A stretch of DNA of 64,000 nt from positions 1 through 64,000 of the forward strand of contig JAJRTE010000107.1 of the NCBI GenBank assembly GCA_024278455.1. The letters are read 5' to 3'. The notes beneath the pieces were generated by a model. The model ran no database searches. It was not told the origin of the DNA and saw only the letters and a program-made list of their open reading frames with translations. The position numbers were made by a program, and so were the translations under genes. Positions 62,901-64,000 of the stretch are shown one piece after another. The DNA comes from Myxococcota bacterium. Its GTDB lineage: Bacteria > Myxococcota_A > UBA796 > JAJRTE01. Position 1 is the stretch's first letter, and the number at the start of each line of letters is the position of its first letter.

Positions 62901-63038
62901 GGCGACAGGAGGCGATGTATCCGGGTTCTCCTGCTTGGGGATCAGGTAGTAGGCGATGAATCCGTAGACGACCACGACCGCCGTGGCAAGCAGCGTGACC
63001 TTGCGGTTCTTCAGTGCCGCCATGATGAGGGCGCTCAT
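59979..63038 (-). CDS. RND efflux transporter, inner-membrane pump
   Basis: 1019 residues from ATG 63038 (MSALIMAALKNRKVTLLATAVVVVYGFIAYYLIP); the track start at 63227 lies in the upstream gene. The two-fold RND layout is clear: PKQENPDTSPPVAVVTTIYPGASPADVETLVTNKLEDEL after TM1, the TM4 proton-relay segment IIALGMLVDNAIVIADAV (Asp-Asn, as in many RND pumps of the AcrB/MdtB class), and PMLLSGHPLFVPMSVSLMNGLLLSTLLTMVVIPV near the end. Substrate cannot be read from sequence; no His/Met-rich metal motif is evident. The start overlaps the stop of the TolC-like gene by ATGA. No membrane-fusion protein gene is in the window; it may lie beyond the right edge. Confidence 0.93.
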   Translation of the reverse strand: MSALIMAALKNRKVTLLATAVVVVYGFIAYYLIPKQENPDTSPPVAVVTTIYPGASPADVETLVTNKLEDELSQIEGFDYIQSYSRNSVSILVLFLEMEADVEKGWAELRRRLDDVESELPEQCHKPEVKTDLADTAGMIIALSGDQYSYDQLADFAEEFKRELATIPGISRFDIEGEIKREVKVEVQYEKLNQHRTSLEDVLNLLKIQNVSIPSGYLQKDGVKINVSTPGTFESLEDIRNTIVDVSRETGAIVRLKDIARVYMGLERGVKRIRQNGENAVLLAGYFKHGENIVLIGHEVRETLKRVRRRLPEGLKVDEVLYQPEDVGKAVNGFMRNLLQGVILVIIVVFLGMGLRNAIVVSTAIPISILATMATMYAVDIQIHMVSTAGLIIALGMLVDNAIVIADAVQVRLDHGMPAMRAAFEGARDSAAPVFSATLTTVAAYVPLLMMPGAPGDFARPLPLVVIISLTCSYIVAMLVTPSLSTLLFRPQRTEGSGPGRLRRLFYFLLNAGMRRKWVTVGITLALGAGAFYLQSLLGLSFFPHADKPFAHLEIRSEISDIDRTDRLARQVEGVLATVPEITSYTTSIGEGLPKFYVTVGQASQSDDYAQIMFHFDLDASDRFSTAEDLGFYLQHTLDARLSGGEVTVKMLELADAAAAPIVLRVSGDRLDRILQVADTLKAAIRNVPGTADVEDDAAHEDLEFRVHVDSDVATHLGITKYDIQRQINIALYGATATVFRTSGKEYDVVVTSDIDSREELENLAIKSRFANTRALLKQVATINLEPVLENITHFRQARSVAVKSWVIPGYSAPELAGLIERDVLPALDTGGVTVTFDGERERIVKNFGNVAVASAFAVVVVYLILFVQFNSFTQPLVILVTVPLSAVGSVVGLFLFQQPMSFMAILGMASLIGIVVNNAILLLDFINKARSRGYTVQEACVDSVAKRLRPIGLSTTTTVMGLTPMLLSGHPLFVPMSVSLMNGLLLSTLLTMVVIPVVFALAFGRKGEVSSADREEVD

Positions 63039-64000
63039 TCCGCCCCCCTTTCCGCCGGTCCGGACCCGGGGGCGGCACGGCCAGTTTCGCCCGGACAGGC
63101 GTCCTGCGCCCTGCCCCGCCGAACCTCCTCCGGGGAACGTGGGAGTGCGCCCGTGGCAAGCTCGAGGGACAGCCTGGCCTGCTCGAGGTTGAACCGGGCG
63201 AGGAGCTGTTCGGTACGTGCCTGGCACCAGGCCATGTATTCGGCGAGGTATTCGGCCCGTCCCAGCGTGCCGGCTTCAAAGCCCAGTCTTGCGCTCCGGT
63301 GCTTCTCTTCGTGCTCGGCGACTCGAGCCTCCGCCCTCGAGACGGCTGCCCAGGCCGATTCGACCGCCGCTCTGGCTTGCCGGACTTCCTTGACGACGAG
63401 CGATCGCGTCTGCTCCAGCCCGGCAGCGGCCTTTTGCTGCTTCAGGCGGGCCTGCCGGACTCGAGCGGCGGATTCGCCCCCGTCGAAGAGGTTCACCTGG
63501 AGTTGGGCCGCGGCGGTGTAGTAGTCGTCCCACTCCATGGTCCAGTTGGTCTGGAGTCCGGGCCAACGGTCGCCTCGAGCACCGTATTCCACGCTCAACC
63601 CGAGCACAGGACGGAAGGGGCGGTCTCCCTTGCGATACGCGACGTTGGCCTTGGCAATGTCCTGTTGCACCTGCCTGCTGCGTAGCACAGGCCGCCTGGC
63701 GAGCGCGTTGGCGACCAGGGTCTCTTCCGGCGGCAAGCGGGGCGGAGCGGGGGAGGGCGGTGCATGCGCGATCGTCATGGGGTCATCGCGCGTGGCGCCG
63801 GTCAAAAGGCGAAGCGATTCCCGTGCTTCCACGAGTCGAGCAGTGGTGTTCGCCAGTTCTTCCTCGAGCTGTTTCAGGCCCGCTTCGGCCTCGAGGACAT
63901 CGGAGGTGGCCACCAACCCCTGCGCCCGCATGGAACGGGTGTCCTCGAGGATCTGGGTCGTCTCCTGGCGCATCGTGTCGAGCAAGGACCTCGATGCTTC
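63035..64000 (-). CDS. TolC-like outer-membrane efflux protein (N-terminus outside the window)
   Basis: The frame stays open to the right edge, so the TTG start in the track at 63985 is artificial; codons 63986-64000 continue it. The visible 321 residues contain two long amphipathic helical stretches (DVLEAEAGLKQLEEELANTTARLVEARESLRLLTG and ARVRQARLKQQKAAAGLEQTRSLVVKEVRQARAAVESAWAAVSRAEARVAEHEEKHRSARLGFEAGTLGRAEYLAEY), with the TolC-family G-x-A motif in ATSDVLEAE and ARYRKGDRPFRPVLGLSVEYG. The C-terminal tail (GETGRAAPGSGPAERGAE) is low-complexity. Forms the outer-membrane exit channel for the RND pump encoded next. Confidence 0.9.
   Translation of the reverse strand, partial: EASRSLLDTMRQETTQILEDTRSMRAQGLVATSDVLEAEAGLKQLEEELANTTARLVEARESLRLLTGATRDDPMTIAHAPPSPAPPRLPPEETLVANALARRPVLRSRQVQQDIAKANVAYRKGDRPFRPVLGLSVEYGARGDRWPGLQTNWTMEWDDYYTAAAQLQVNLFDGGESAARVRQARLKQQKAAAGLEQTRSLVVKEVRQARAAVESAWAAVSRAEARVAEHEEKHRSARLGFEAGTLGRAEYLAEYMAWCQARTEQLLARFNLEQARLSLELATGALPRSPEEVRRGRAQDACPGETGRAAPGSGPAERGAE

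Noticed and set aside
60864-63521. 885-residue plus-strand ORF
   Set aside because: Antisense shadow of the RND pump; composition dominated by His, Asp, Arg and Gly, no domain.
1-64000. tRNA, rRNA, insertion sequences, prophage genes or integration sites
   Set aside because: None recognised on either strand; no transposase, integrase or cloverleaf-like sequence was seen by eye. A tRNAscan-SE or Infernal run would be needed to be certain.

Overview
The window is GC-rich (about 64-65 % by eye) bacterial chromosome. It carries a complete-looking S10-spc-alpha ribosomal block, but most of the rest is envelope biology: lipoproteins with long Asp/Glu stretches after the lipid Cys, MopE-type Cys/Asp repeats, FG-GAP and YncE-like propellers, an outer-membrane barrel and an RND efflux operon. 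Diderm envelope, C+ forms of S4, S14 and L36, and MopE-like and caspase-like secreted proteins together suggest a Myxococcota or other deltaproteobacterial-type lineage. That is an inference from gene content; no 16S rRNA or tRNA gene is visible here.

Layout. 1-143 is the tail of an unknown gene, followed by a small CBM48 protein (433-729) behind a good sigma70-type promoter. On the minus strand 11515-755 lies a two-gene cassette: a 2524-residue propeller/helical-repeat/STAND-like NTPase and a 973-residue membrane protein with degenerate P-loop and kinase-like domains. Divergent from it, 12087-25496 holds rpsJ to rplQ including secY, infA, rpmJ and rpoA, closed by a textbook terminator. rplC, rplX, adk and map are missing from their usual places.

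25947-43539 is a run of exported proteins, all on the plus strand: a MopE/FG-GAP lipoprotein with an in-frame stop before its last blade, an AsmA/YdbH-like protein with a YdbL-like lipoprotein, a TolB-propeller/TPR protein with a haem-binding-motif lipoprotein, an operon of ECF sigma factor, zinc-finger anti-sigma and secreted caspase-like protease with a barrel-like tail, an unknown lipoprotein, and an arylsulfotransferase-like lipoprotein. 43.5-52.7 kb carries metabolic genes (ADP-forming acyl-CoA synthetase, asparagine synthetase AsnA, leucyl aminopeptidase) around a translationally coupled PP-loop / radical SAM-SPASM / SGNH operon. 53-57.6 kb encodes two propeller lipoproteins and a barrel protein with 72-bp repeats. 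57.7-64 kb (minus strand) is an efflux operon, TolC-like, RND pump, response regulator, histidine kinase, each junction overlapping or close.

On the scale of the whole window the palindrome CTCGAG is strongly over-represented, in all codon frames and less so in ribosomal genes, like a highly iterated palindrome. The best candidates for undescribed systems are the giant NTPase/pseudo-enzyme cassette, the caspase-barrel sigma operon and the PP-loop/radical SAM/SGNH operon. Everything here was read by eye; no database search was run.
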